Source: Calditrichaceae bacterium (GTDB taxonomy: Bacteria > Calditrichota > Calditrichia > Calditrichales > Calditrichaceae). From it: 10,473 bases of DNA. Location of the stretch: the NCBI GenBank assembly GCA_030622395.1, contig JAUXGF010000047.1, positions 1 through 10,473 on the forward strand. Reading direction: 5' to 3'. Below the pieces are notes generated by a model, which was not told the origin of the DNA, did not search any database, and saw only the letters and a program-made list of their open reading frames with translations. A program made the position numbers and the translations under genes. Shown piece after piece: positions 1-5,947 of the stretch (its first letter is position 1; each line of letters begins with the position of its first letter).

Positions 1-423
1 ATGAATAATCATAAAAGCATTTTAAGCAATAATGTAAAAGAATAAATTATTAAGTCAGCCCGGGAAGGTAAAGAAATAAATGCTCGTGTAAGTGAAATTA
101 CAATGGATGCTGTAAAAGAGGTATCTGAAGCTAGCGATAAAACCATTGAAAACATCGAATCAATTAGCTGGCAAGTTGTTCAGGGATCCGCACAGGCGGC
201 AAAAGAGCTCAGTGTTGAAACAGATAAATTTATGGGAAATGCAATCAATGGAATTAAAAAGGGTCTCGAACAAATTCAACCCGAAACGTCTGATTCGTTT
301 TACCGGATGTATGAAAATATTTCCGATCAGATAAAAGAAACTACCGCCCAATCGCTTGAGACAGTTAATGATGAAATCAAAAAACTCAGTAAAAGAGCTA
401 AAGATATATTTTCAAAAAAATAA
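1..423 (+). pseudogene. Phasin-like helical protein, copy 1, interrupted by in-frame TAA
   Basis: Reading from the ATG at position 1 gives MNNHKSILSNNVKE, then TAA at 43-45, then an uninterrupted continuation in the same frame to the TAA at 421-423. The whole frame is 141 codons, matching the 142- and 143-residue copies downstream. Residues on both sides of the stop align with those copies: their N-termini read HSVKEAI where this one reads NNVKE-stop-I. The centre (IESISWQVVQGSAQAAKEL) and the end (KRAKDIFSKK) also match copy 3. The stop sits where the paralogues carry Ala. Either this is a recent nonsense pseudogene or translation restarts at the ATG at 103, which would give 106 residues; only a weak purine stretch precedes that ATG. 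TAA is the normal stop of neighbouring genes, so a reassigned code is unlikely. Its upstream signals lie outside the window. The function is unknown; the sequence is rich in amphipathic helix and has no signal peptide. Confidence 0.75.
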
Positions 424-436
424 AAAGGGGAAAAAT

Positions 437-1564
437 ATGTCAGAAGATATCGAGGTAAAAAGAGTAACCGACAAATATACGTTAAAAGACTTTATTAAAT
501 TACCCTGGGATATCTATGAAAATGATCCCAATTGGACGCCGCCGTTAATTCATGAAATAAAAAAGAAACTGAATAAAAAGAAGCATCCGTTTTTCAAGCA
601 TAGTTCGGTTCAGTTTTTTGTAGCTTATTCTAAATGGAAACCTGTTGGTAGAATCGCCGCCATTGTCGATTATAATCACATTAATTTTCACAATGAACAA
701 GCCGGCTTTTTTGGAATGTTCGAATGCCTGAATAATTATAATTACGCTGAGAAACTTTTAGATAAGGCGCGGGATTGGTTATTAATACGCGGGATGAAAA
801 TTATGCGCGGACCGATGAATTTAAGCATGAATGATGAATGCGGCTTTTTATTGGAAGGCTTCGATTCACCCCCGGTTTTTATGATGCCTTACAATCCTCA
901 ATATTATCTCGATTTTATGGAAAAATACGGCATGGTAAAAGCTAAAGATTTGTACGCTTATTTAAACGAGGGGATTGTTCAAACTCCTGAGCGCCTTGAT
1001 AAAATAGCGGAACGAGCCCGTTCCAAATATAATGTTAAAGTACGATCCATGAATATGAAAAGGTTCCATAAAGAAGTGGATAAAATCAAACATATTTATA
1101 ACAAAGCCTGGGAGAAAAACTGGGGCTTTGTGCCTATGACGGACCCTGAAATGGATTACCTTGCCGCCGGTTTAAAGAAAATTGTCCGACCGGAACTCGT
1201 CGTATTTGCCGAAATTGACGACAGACCTGTAGGCGTTTCCGTTACAGTTCCCAATTATAACGAAGCGTTTATGCATATTAACGGTCAATTGGACCCTGTG
1301 AGCATAGCGAAATTGCTAATTTACCGGAAAAAAATTAAGGGTACGCGTTCTTTAATTATGGGCATGTTAAAAGAGTACCGGTCAACAGGAATACCCGTTT
1401 TGCTTTTTATGGAAACGGCTAAAGCGGCAAAAAAATTAGGTTATGAATGGTGCGAAACATCATGGAACTTAGAAGATAATCACTTAATAAACAAGTTTGA
1501 TGAAACGATTGGCGGACGGCTTTACAAAAAATACCGCATCTATGAAATGAATATAAAGAGGTAG
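437..1564 (+). CDS. GNAT-fold N-acyltransferase of the YghO type
   Basis: This protein of 375 residues probably transfers an acyl group, with a cytosolic active site. The in-frame ATG at 437 is preferred because AAAGGGG lies just upstream and it begins right after copy 1 ends; an earlier in-frame ATG at 356 would overlap copy 1 and lacks a good site. The C-terminal third (from about residue 259, IDDRPVGVSVTVPNYNEA) resembles the GNAT core. The stretch WNLEDNHLINKF (from residue 343) followed by GGRLYKKYRIYEM is the hallmark ending of the YghO-type family. As I recall, bacterial ceramide synthase of Caulobacter is a GNAT-type protein of this sort. With an Spt-like gene in the same cluster, N-acylation of a long-chain base is a plausible role, but it is inference. 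The TAG stop at 1562-1564 lies inside the terminal repeat of the inserted element, so the last residue (Arg) is element-derived; the original end was probably MNIKN. Confidence 0.8.
   Translation: MSEDIEVKRVTDKYTLKDFIKLPWDIYENDPNWTPPLIHEIKKKLNKKKHPFFKHSSVQFFVAYSKWKPVGRIAAIVDYNHINFHNEQAGFFGMFECLNNYNYAEKLLDKARDWLLIRGMKIMRGPMNLSMNDECGFLLEGFDSPPVFMMPYNPQYYLDFMEKYGMVKAKDLYAYLNEGIVQTPERLDKIAERARSKYNVKVRSMNMKRFHKEVDKIKHIYNKAWEKNWGFVPMTDPEMDYLAAGLKKIVRPELVVFAEIDDRPVGVSVTVPNYNEAFMHINGQLDPVSIAKLLIYRKKIKGTRSLIMGMLKEYRSTGIPVLLFMETAKAAKKLGYEWCETSWNLEDNHLINKFDETIGGRLYKKYRIYEMNIKR
1552..1559. repeat. Left copy of putative 8-bp target-site duplication
   Basis: TATAAAGA lies directly outside the left terminal inverted repeat. 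It matches TATAAAAA at 1942-1949, directly outside the right repeat, at 7 of 8 positions. One mismatch in an AT-rich tract lowers certainty. However, deleting the element with one copy restores a sensible gene end, which supports the assignment. Confidence 0.6.
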
Positions 1565-1572
1565 TGTCAAAA
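1560..1572 (+). repeat. Left terminal inverted repeat (GGTAGTGTCAAAA)
   Basis: This is the exact inverse of 1929-1941. It contains the in-frame TAG at 1562-1564 that terminates the GNAT gene. Confidence 0.8.
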
Positions 1573-1645
1573 ATTCTATGAAAAAATAAAAACTATTAAA
1601 TGAAGGTTTTTTAAGGCATAACGAAAAAGATGGAGAATTAAGTTT

Positions 1646-1674
1646 CCCCTTAAAAAAGGGGATTAAGGGGTTGT
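1646..1674 (+). repeat. Internal G/C-block repeat, left arm
   Basis: CCCCTTAAAAAAGGGG (1646-1661) is itself a small hairpin and is followed by ATTAAGGGGTTGT. The inverse complement of 1846-1876 reads almost the same, with longer C and G runs and CTAGGGGGTTGT, so the two blocks form an imperfect inverted pair inside the element. Confidence 0.7.
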
Positions 1675-1772
1675 ATACCGATCTGCAATTGGTTTGAGAA
1701 TAGGAGTATCGGTATAACTGTCAATACGAAGTGGTTAAACTACAAACCACTTCTGTTCCAGTATATAAAACG
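1673..1772 (+). repeat. Hairpin-rich intergenic repeat, copy A (short form)
   Basis: The unit runs from GTATACCGA (1673-1681) to TTCCAGTATATAAAACG (1756-1772). Two stems are visible. TATACCGAT (1674-1682) pairs with ATCGGTATA (1708-1716). GAAGTGGTT (from 1729) pairs with AACCACTTC (1745-1753) around a short loop. A second, longer copy lies at 2408-2591. The shared block from AGTATCGGTATAACTGTC through GAAGTGGTTAAAC (1705-1740 versus 2473-2508) matches at 34 of 36 positions. This copy is nested within the mobile element. No coding potential is seen. Confidence 0.7.
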
Positions 1773-1845
1773 CTGGTTAGTGTAATAGCCCGAAGCAATA
1801 AAAGAATTGCTTTGTGAACTTCTTTTTAGTGTATCCTTATTTCGG

Positions 1846-1876
1846 ACAACCCCCTAGCCCCCTTTTTTAAGGGGGG
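1846..1876 (-). repeat. Internal G/C-block repeat, right arm
   Basis: ACAACCCCCTAGCCCCC followed by TTTTTTAAGGGGGG is the imperfect inverse of 1646-1674. It also contains its own small hairpin, CCCCCTTTTTTAAGGGGG. Confidence 0.7.
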
Positions 1877-1928
1877 ATTGATTTAAACTGTTTTAAAATA
1901 GAAGGTTAAATTGAAAATTAGTAAAAAC

Positions 1929-1941
1929 TTTTGACACTACC
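1929..1941 (-). repeat. Right terminal inverted repeat (TTTTGACACTACC)
   Basis: This is the perfect inverse of 1560-1572. It includes TTGACA (1931-1936) facing out toward paralogue 2, but I see no acceptable -10 sequence at the usual distance downstream. Confidence 0.8.
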
Positions 1942-1949
1942 TATAAAAA
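1942..1949. repeat. Right copy of putative 8-bp target-site duplication
   Basis: TATAAAAA directly follows the right terminal repeat and matches TATAAAGA at 1552-1559 at 7 of 8 positions. Reading from the GNAT gene straight into this copy gives MNIKN and then TAA at 1952-1954. Confidence 0.6.
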
Positions 1950-1964
1950 ACTAAGGAGATAAAA

Positions 1965-2393
1965 ATGAATGAGAGAGAAAGTATTCTGACTCATTCTGTG
2001 AAAGAGGCAATTTTAAACGCTTCTGCCCTGGGAGAAGATTTAGAAGTAAAAACCGGCATAATCACTGAAGTTGTTACATGGAAGGCGCTTAAAGCCGCTG
2101 CGCCGGTTACTAAGGAGAAGGTTGAAGAGATTGCCTGGGATGTTTTAAAAGGCGCATTGCAGGCGGCGAAAATTCTGGGCGTCGAAACGGAATCATTTTT
2201 AGAAAAGGCTTCCAGCGGTATTATTAATGGAATCAATGAATCCGAATCGACTCATCCTTCTTTTATTCCTCATGCTGTTGAAGCTATGATCGAATCGAGC
2301 ATGGAAGCCGGGGAAAGAACCTTTGAAATGTTTAGAGAAATTGTTAAAAAAAATCTGGAAAGACGGTGGAATATTCTCCCCAAAAACAGATAA
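1965..2393 (+). CDS. Phasin-like helical protein, copy 2
   Basis: This protein of 142 residues belongs to the same small family as copies 1 and 3. AAGGAG (1953-1958) lies 6 bases before the ATG, a strong ribosome binding site. The N-terminus (SILTHSVKEAILNAS) and the central motif, roughly EEIAWDVLKGALQAAKILGV, align closely with copy 3. The C-terminal third has diverged: it lacks the KRARDIFSKK end and finishes ERRWNILPKNR. It has no signal peptide or membrane segment and is predicted almost wholly helical and amphipathic. Such proteins may coat lipid or polymer surfaces or pack as helical bundles, but its function is unknown. It resembles domains listed as DUF6781, an assignment from memory. 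Before the mobile element inserted, its start was probably 10 bases past the GNAT stop, suggesting cotranscription and perhaps translational coupling that the insertion has since broken. Confidence 0.85.
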   Translation: MNERESILTHSVKEAILNASALGEDLEVKTGIITEVVTWKALKAAAPVTKEKVEEIAWDVLKGALQAAKILGVETESFLEKASSGIINGINESESTHPSFIPHAVEAMIESSMEAGERTFEMFREIVKKNLERRWNILPKNR

Positions 2394-2407
2394 CTAAAAA
2401 ATACGAA

Positions 2408-2591
2408 GTATACCGAAATAAAAGTGGTTTATCCCAAAGGGACTACTATGTAGAAAAAAAACGCTTGGCTTAAGTATCGGTATAACTGTCAGAACGAAGT
2501 GGTTAAACAATCCCGTGTGCGGGATTTCGTAAACTCAACAAACCACTTCCCCGAAGTATCGGGATTTACAACTATTCCAGTATATTTAACG
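2408..2591 (+). repeat. Hairpin-rich intergenic repeat, copy B (long form)
   Basis: This fills most of the 222-base gap between paralogues 2 and 3. It shares GTATACCGA (2408-2416), the 36-base block at 2473-2508, AACAAACCACTTC (2537-2549) and TTCCAGTATAT (2575-2585) with copy A. Compared with A it carries two extra pieces, each with its own stem. AATCCCG-TGTG-CGGGATT (2509-2526) lies in the loop of the main hairpin, and CCCGA-AGTA-TCGGG (2550-2563) lies just after it. The left half is also longer. No gene is seen here and no run of T marks a terminator, so transcription may read through into copy 3. Confidence 0.7.
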
Positions 2592-2615
2592 ACAAACTAA
2601 CTAAGGGAAAGTAAA

Positions 2616-3047
2616 ATGAGTAACAGAAAAAGTTTGTTAGCGCATTCGGTAAAGGAAGCCATTATTAACGCTTCAGAAAAAGGTGAAGATGTGTTAATAA
2701 AAGTTGGTGAAATTACTGAAGACGCCGTGCAAAGAGCAATGGAAGCCGCCAATCACACCTTTAATAATATTGAAGAAATTACCTGGGATGTGTTGGAAGG
2801 CAGCATAAAGGCAGCCGAAGAATTAGGCGTTGAAAATGAGAAATTCATTGATAACGCTATTTTGGGAATTAAAACCGGTTTAAAGAAAGCACAGATATTA
2901 GGTTCGCATTCCGTTCATAATATCATGGAAAAAATTACGGAATTAATCAAGAAAAGAGCGGATAAATCGTTCGAGTCGGCACATAATGAGATTGAAAAAC
3001 TGCGTAAGAGGGCAAGAGATATTTTTTCAAAAAAAACAACAATTTAA
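2616..3047 (+). CDS. Phasin-like helical protein, copy 3
   Basis: This protein of 143 residues is the intact paralogue closest to the broken copy 1. Both share a NIE-I-W core followed by about 40 alignable residues, and both end in KRA(K/R)DIFSKK. AAGGGA (2603-2608) precedes the ATG. The sequence is charged and helical, with regularly spaced Ala, Ile and Leu, and has neither signal peptide nor membrane segment, so the product should be cytosolic or peripheral. It ends 15 bases before the outer-membrane barrel gene with no terminator between, placing it in the same transcript as the transporter genes. A role in lipid or membrane binding is suggested only by the context and the amphipathic character; the function is unknown. 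Confidence 0.85.
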   Translation: MSNRKSLLAHSVKEAIINASEKGEDVLIKVGEITEDAVQRAMEAANHTFNNIEEITWDVLEGSIKAAEELGVENEKFIDNAILGIKTGLKKAQILGSHSVHNIMEKITELIKKRADKSFESAHNEIEKLRKRARDIFSKKTTI

Positions 3048-3062
3048 CAAGAGGAAGTACTA

Positions 3063-4409
3063 ATGAGATTAACATTGATTTTAGGAATTATATTGCTGTT
3101 CAGTTTTCAGGTTTATGCACAGATATCCTTAAACGGCTACCTGAGAACATATAACCGCTTACGGCTGGAGCAGGACGGAAAACTTACCTGGAATGACAAT
3201 ATGTTAGGTTTGAAATTTGAAGGAACGCCGTCGGACAATATTCACTATTACAGCGAAGTGCGTTTGCGCAGTTTCGGTTTCCCCGATGTTCATTCCACTT
3301 CCGATTTACAACGTCGTGAGAAGGATTTAGTGCAAAGCTGGGGCTTGGAATTCAGAGAAGCATATATTGACGTCTATGGTTTTGTAACTGAAGATCTGGA
3401 TTTGCGCATTGGTCGTCAGCGTATTGTCTGGGGCACGGCGGATAAGCTGAACCCGACCGATAATTTAAATCCGGATGATTTGGAAGATATTTTCGATTTC
3501 GGCCGCCATCTGGGCAGCAACGCCATAATGGCCAGCTATTACTGGAATGATTTCACCTTCTACGGCGTCTATATCCCGGTATTTACTCCGGCGGTCTTTC
3601 CGTTTGGCGAGTGGGCTGACGCCTTTGCCCCGCCGGTTGACCTGCCGCCGGGTGCGCAGATAGGAGCGTTTGAAGACAAAATTATTCTACCTGAAAATAA
3701 GCTATCCGAAACATCCAGTTACGGTTTTAAAACCGCAACAAACTTGTTTAATTATGATCTCTCGCTCAGTTATTATTATGGCCGTGATGATATCCCTTTG
3801 TTTTCATCTATTAATTTAACGCCGGTTGACACACTGGGAACATTAGACGCACAGGCTGAGCTTCTTTATCCACGAATACAGGTAGTTGGCGCTGATTTAG
3901 CCGGTTCTATCGGTGATGTGGGCGTCTGGGCTGAAGGCGCGCTATTCCTTCCGGATAAATATTACAACAATATAACCTTCCCCCATCCGCAATACGGATT
4001 GGTCACACAAAAAGAGATTGCCCTTGATGACGATCCCTATCTAAAATTTGTAGTGGGCGGAGATTATACCTTTAAAAACGGATGGTATGTGAACGGTCAA
4101 TATATGCACGGCTTTATCCATGAACGCGGCAGTGAAAATTTAAACGATTACTTTTTGCTGCGCTTTGAAAAGAAGTTTATGAATGATGAAATAAAAATCG
4201 TTCCACTGGGCTTTGCTTTATCATTTACGGAATGGGATGATATTGAGAATAATTACGGATTTGCCGGAGGTCCGGAAATCAATTACTATCCGGTTGACGC
4301 CTTGGAAATATCTGTGGGCGCCTATATCATCGACGGTAAGGGACAAAATTTATTCAGTCAAGTCAAAGATTTGGATGAGTTTTTCTTTAAAGTTACTTAT
4401 GACTTTTAA
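3063..4409 (+). CDS. Outer-membrane beta-barrel protein, DUF1302-like
   Basis: This is a 448-residue exported protein. Residues 1-19 form a signal peptide with a hydrophobic core and a VYA-Q cleavage site. The mature part alternates polar and aromatic residues as in beta strands and ends in FFFKVTYDF, whose terminal Phe is the usual outer-membrane insertion signal. GRQRIVWG (117-124), followed by NPTDNLNPDDL, resembles the conserved N-terminal part of DUF1302-like barrels. AGAGGAAG precedes the ATG. The gene lies 24 bases before mlaE and shares an apparent transcript with mlaE, mlaF and mlaD. This makes it the best candidate in the window for the outer-membrane partner of the transporter, but that is inferred from position only; a general porin is the alternative. 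Confidence 0.8.
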   Translation: MRLTLILGIILLFSFQVYAQISLNGYLRTYNRLRLEQDGKLTWNDNMLGLKFEGTPSDNIHYYSEVRLRSFGFPDVHSTSDLQRREKDLVQSWGLEFREAYIDVYGFVTEDLDLRIGRQRIVWGTADKLNPTDNLNPDDLEDIFDFGRHLGSNAIMASYYWNDFTFYGVYIPVFTPAVFPFGEWADAFAPPVDLPPGAQIGAFEDKIILPENKLSETSSYGFKTATNLFNYDLSLSYYYGRDDIPLFSSINLTPVDTLGTLDAQAELLYPRIQVVGADLAGSIGDVGVWAEGALFLPDKYYNNITFPHPQYGLVTQKEIALDDDPYLKFVVGGDYTFKNGWYVNGQYMHGFIHERGSENLNDYFLLRFEKKFMNDEIKIVPLGFALSFTEWDDIENNYGFAGGPEINYYPVDALEISVGAYIIDGKGQNLFSQVKDLDEFFFKVTYDF

Positions 4410-4433
4410 GTTAAATATAAAGAGAATAAAAGC

Positions 4434-5195
4434 ATGTTTGCAATAATGGAACCCCTTTTCACAGAAATAGGTAAATATGGTAAACTGTTGTGGTGGTCCG
4501 GCATATCTTTAAGGGACTTTTCGACTTATTACGATAATACCATTCGCCGGATGAAATTTATCGGCATTCAATCACTGCCAATTGTCTTATTAACAGGCGC
4601 TTTTATGGGCATGGTTGAATCGGTGCAGGTTTTGTATTCGCTTCAGAACAGGGCGCCTTTATATTTGGTCGGTTCCGTGGTTACCGAATCGATTATTCTG
4701 GAGTTAGGTCCGGTGTTGACCGCCCTGATCTTAGCCGGCCGGGTAGGCGCCTCCATTGCCGCCGAACTGGGCACAATGCGCGTTACCGAACAGATCGACG
4801 CTTTGGAAGTAATGGCATTTAATCCCGTCGCTTATCTGGTGGTTCCGGTTTTAATTGCCGGCGTTATTATGACGCCGGTTTTGACCATATTTGCCGACGT
4901 CATTGGAATTCTCAGCGGATGTATCATATCAATTCTTACGGTAGATTTATCGACGGCTGAATTCTTAAAAGGTGCGCGCCGTTTCTTTGTCCCGTGGGAT
5001 TTAACTTACGGCATTATTAAATCGGCTGTTTTTGGATTCTTTATTCCGGCTAATGCCGCCTATGTGGGGTTTTTTACGAAAGGCGGAGCAGAAGGCGTTG
5101 GCAAGGCTACCACACGAAGTGTCGTAATTTCGAGCGTAATGATCTTAATTTTAGATTACCTGATGGCTCAGTTTTTGTTAAAAGCTGGCTGGTGA
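4434..5195 (+). CDS. mlaE: MlaE-type permease of an MCE lipid ABC transporter
   Basis: This inner-membrane permease of 253 residues should move lipid substrates together with MlaF and MlaD. It has several long hydrophobic segments, including about residues 41-63 and about 130-160. The cytoplasmic coupling region reads TEQIDALEVM (118-127), a hallmark of the MlaE family that contacts the ATPase; ELGTMR comes just before it. The length is normal for the family. ATG at 4434 is used, with AGAGA at a somewhat long distance upstream; ATG at 4446 is an alternative that removes four residues. The stop (5193-5195) nearly touches the ATPase start, pointing to coupled translation. Confidence 0.93.
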   Translation: MFAIMEPLFTEIGKYGKLLWWSGISLRDFSTYYDNTIRRMKFIGIQSLPIVLLTGAFMGMVESVQVLYSLQNRAPLYLVGSVVTESIILELGPVLTALILAGRVGASIAAELGTMRVTEQIDALEVMAFNPVAYLVVPVLIAGVIMTPVLTIFADVIGILSGCIISILTVDLSTAEFLKGARRFFVPWDLTYGIIKSAVFGFFIPANAAYVGFFTKGGAEGVGKATTRSVVISSVMILILDYLMAQFLLKAGW

Positions 5196-5196
5196 T
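5191..5196 (+). promoter_or_regulatory. Ribosome binding site deciding the mlaF start
   Basis: GGTGAT matches the downstream half of the extended Shine-Dalgarno sequence and lies 4 bases before the ATG at 5201, inside the last codons of mlaE. It favours ATG 5201 over the GTG at 5192, which has no comparable site in front of it. Confidence 0.5.
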
Positions 5197-5200
5197 AATT

Positions 5201-5935
5201 ATGATTCAAATAGAAAATATCTGTAAATCTTTTAATACTCATTTCGTGCTCAATCAACTTAGCCTAATGGTAAATCAGGGAGAAACGCTGGTAATAATCG
5301 GTAAAAGCGGAAGCGGTAAAAGTGTTTTACTAAAACTGATCATCGGGCTTCTTAAACCGGAAACAGGAAGCATCTTAATTGAAGGAAAGAATATTGTAAA
5401 GGCCGGCTTCAGAGATTTGCAGGACATGCGCCGGAATTTTGGGTTTGTATTTCAATCGTCCGCATTGTTCGATTCGATGACCGTGTCCGAAAATATAAAC
5501 CTGGCGCTTAGAAAGCACTTTAAATGGCCTGAGCAAAAAATATGCGAGCGTACGACAGAATGTCTTAACTTTGTGAATTTAGAAGGCTTGCAGGAAAAAC
5601 TGCCGTCAGAATTAAGCGGCGGCATGAGAAAGCGGGTCGGTGTGGCCCGAGCCATAGCAGGTTACCCGCAATACATTTTATTCGACGAACCGACGACGGG
5701 TCTGGATCCAGAAACAGCGGAGAATATCAATCAGTTGATTTTAAAATTAAAAAGAGAACTTGAGGTTACATCGGTAGTGGTTACGCACGATATGCACAGC
5801 GCATTTACTGTGGGCGATAGGATTGCATTACTGCACAAGGGCAAAATCGATATTGAAGGCGAACCTGCCGTTATAAAGAAATCATATCATCCCGAAATTA
5901 AGAAATTTTTAAGTGGATATACCTTGTTAAAATAA
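5201..5935 (+). CDS. mlaF: MlaF-type ATPase of an MCE lipid ABC transporter
   Basis: This cytoplasmic ATP-hydrolysing subunit has 244 residues. All nucleotide-binding elements are present: Walker A GKSGSGKS (34-41), Q-loop Gln85, signature LSGGMRKR (138-145), Walker B ILFDE with Asp162 and Glu163, D-loop TGLDP, and switch His196. The Met-Arg-Lys-Arg after LSGG is typical of MCE-transporter ATPases. ATG 5201 is chosen because GGTGAT lies just upstream; a GTG at 5192 that overlaps the mlaE stop would add three residues. The next gene starts 12 bases after the stop. Confidence 0.93.
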   Translation: MIQIENICKSFNTHFVLNQLSLMVNQGETLVIIGKSGSGKSVLLKLIIGLLKPETGSILIEGKNIVKAGFRDLQDMRRNFGFVFQSSALFDSMTVSENINLALRKHFKWPEQKICERTTECLNFVNLEGLQEKLPSELSGGMRKRVGVARAIAGYPQYILFDEPTTGLDPETAENINQLILKLKRELEVTSVVVTHDMHSAFTVGDRIALLHKGKIDIEGEPAVIKKSYHPEIKKFLSGYTLLK

Positions 5936-5947
5936 GAAGGATTCGTT

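Larger units (their letters stand above)
1560..1941. mobile_element. 382-bp non-autonomous MITE-like element
   Basis: The element begins GGTAGTGTCAAAA (1560-1572) and ends TTTTGACACTACC (1929-1941), a perfect 13-bp terminal inverted repeat; going inward, 15 of 16 positions match. It is flanked by TATAAAGA and TATAAAAA, a probable 8-bp target duplication. I see no coding region inside, so it would need a transposase supplied in trans. The interior has a second inverted pair of C- and G-rich blocks (1646-1674 and 1846-1876) and a hairpin repeat (1673-1772), so one strand could fold into a long stem. An 8-bp duplication fits several insertion-sequence families, and the family cannot be set from this sequence alone. 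It fills nearly all of the gene-free gap 1565-1964 and separates the GNAT gene from paralogue 2. Confidence 0.75.

Noticed and set aside
1..45. Reassigned TAA codon or selenocysteine-like recoding
   Set aside because: Most genes here end in TAA and there is no suitable recoding structure visible; a nonsense mutation is simpler.
356..436. Upstream start for the GNAT protein at ATG 356
   Set aside because: It would overlap the end of copy 1, lacks a ribosome binding site, and the extra 27 residues look like copy 1 read in another frame; ATG 437 has AAAGGGG in front.
1646..1876. CRISPR-like array from the repeated C/G blocks and hairpins
   Set aside because: There are only two inverted blocks and no regularly spaced direct repeats or spacers.
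1931..1959. Outward-facing promoter made by TTGACA in the right terminal repeat
   Set aside because: TTGACA at 1931-1936 is a good -35, but the bases 15-18 positions downstream (TAAGGAGA) are the ribosome binding site and do not resemble a -10; TATAAA at 1942 is only 5 bases away.
2509..2563. Rho-independent terminator between paralogues 2 and 3
   Set aside because: Both GC-rich stems are short and neither is followed by a run of T, so read-through is more likely.
2565..2593. Promoter for copy 3 from TTTACA and TATATT
   Set aside because: The spacing between the boxes is only 10 bases, and a Bacteroidota-type TAnnTTTG is matched only partly (TATATTTA) with no -33 TTTG at the right distance.
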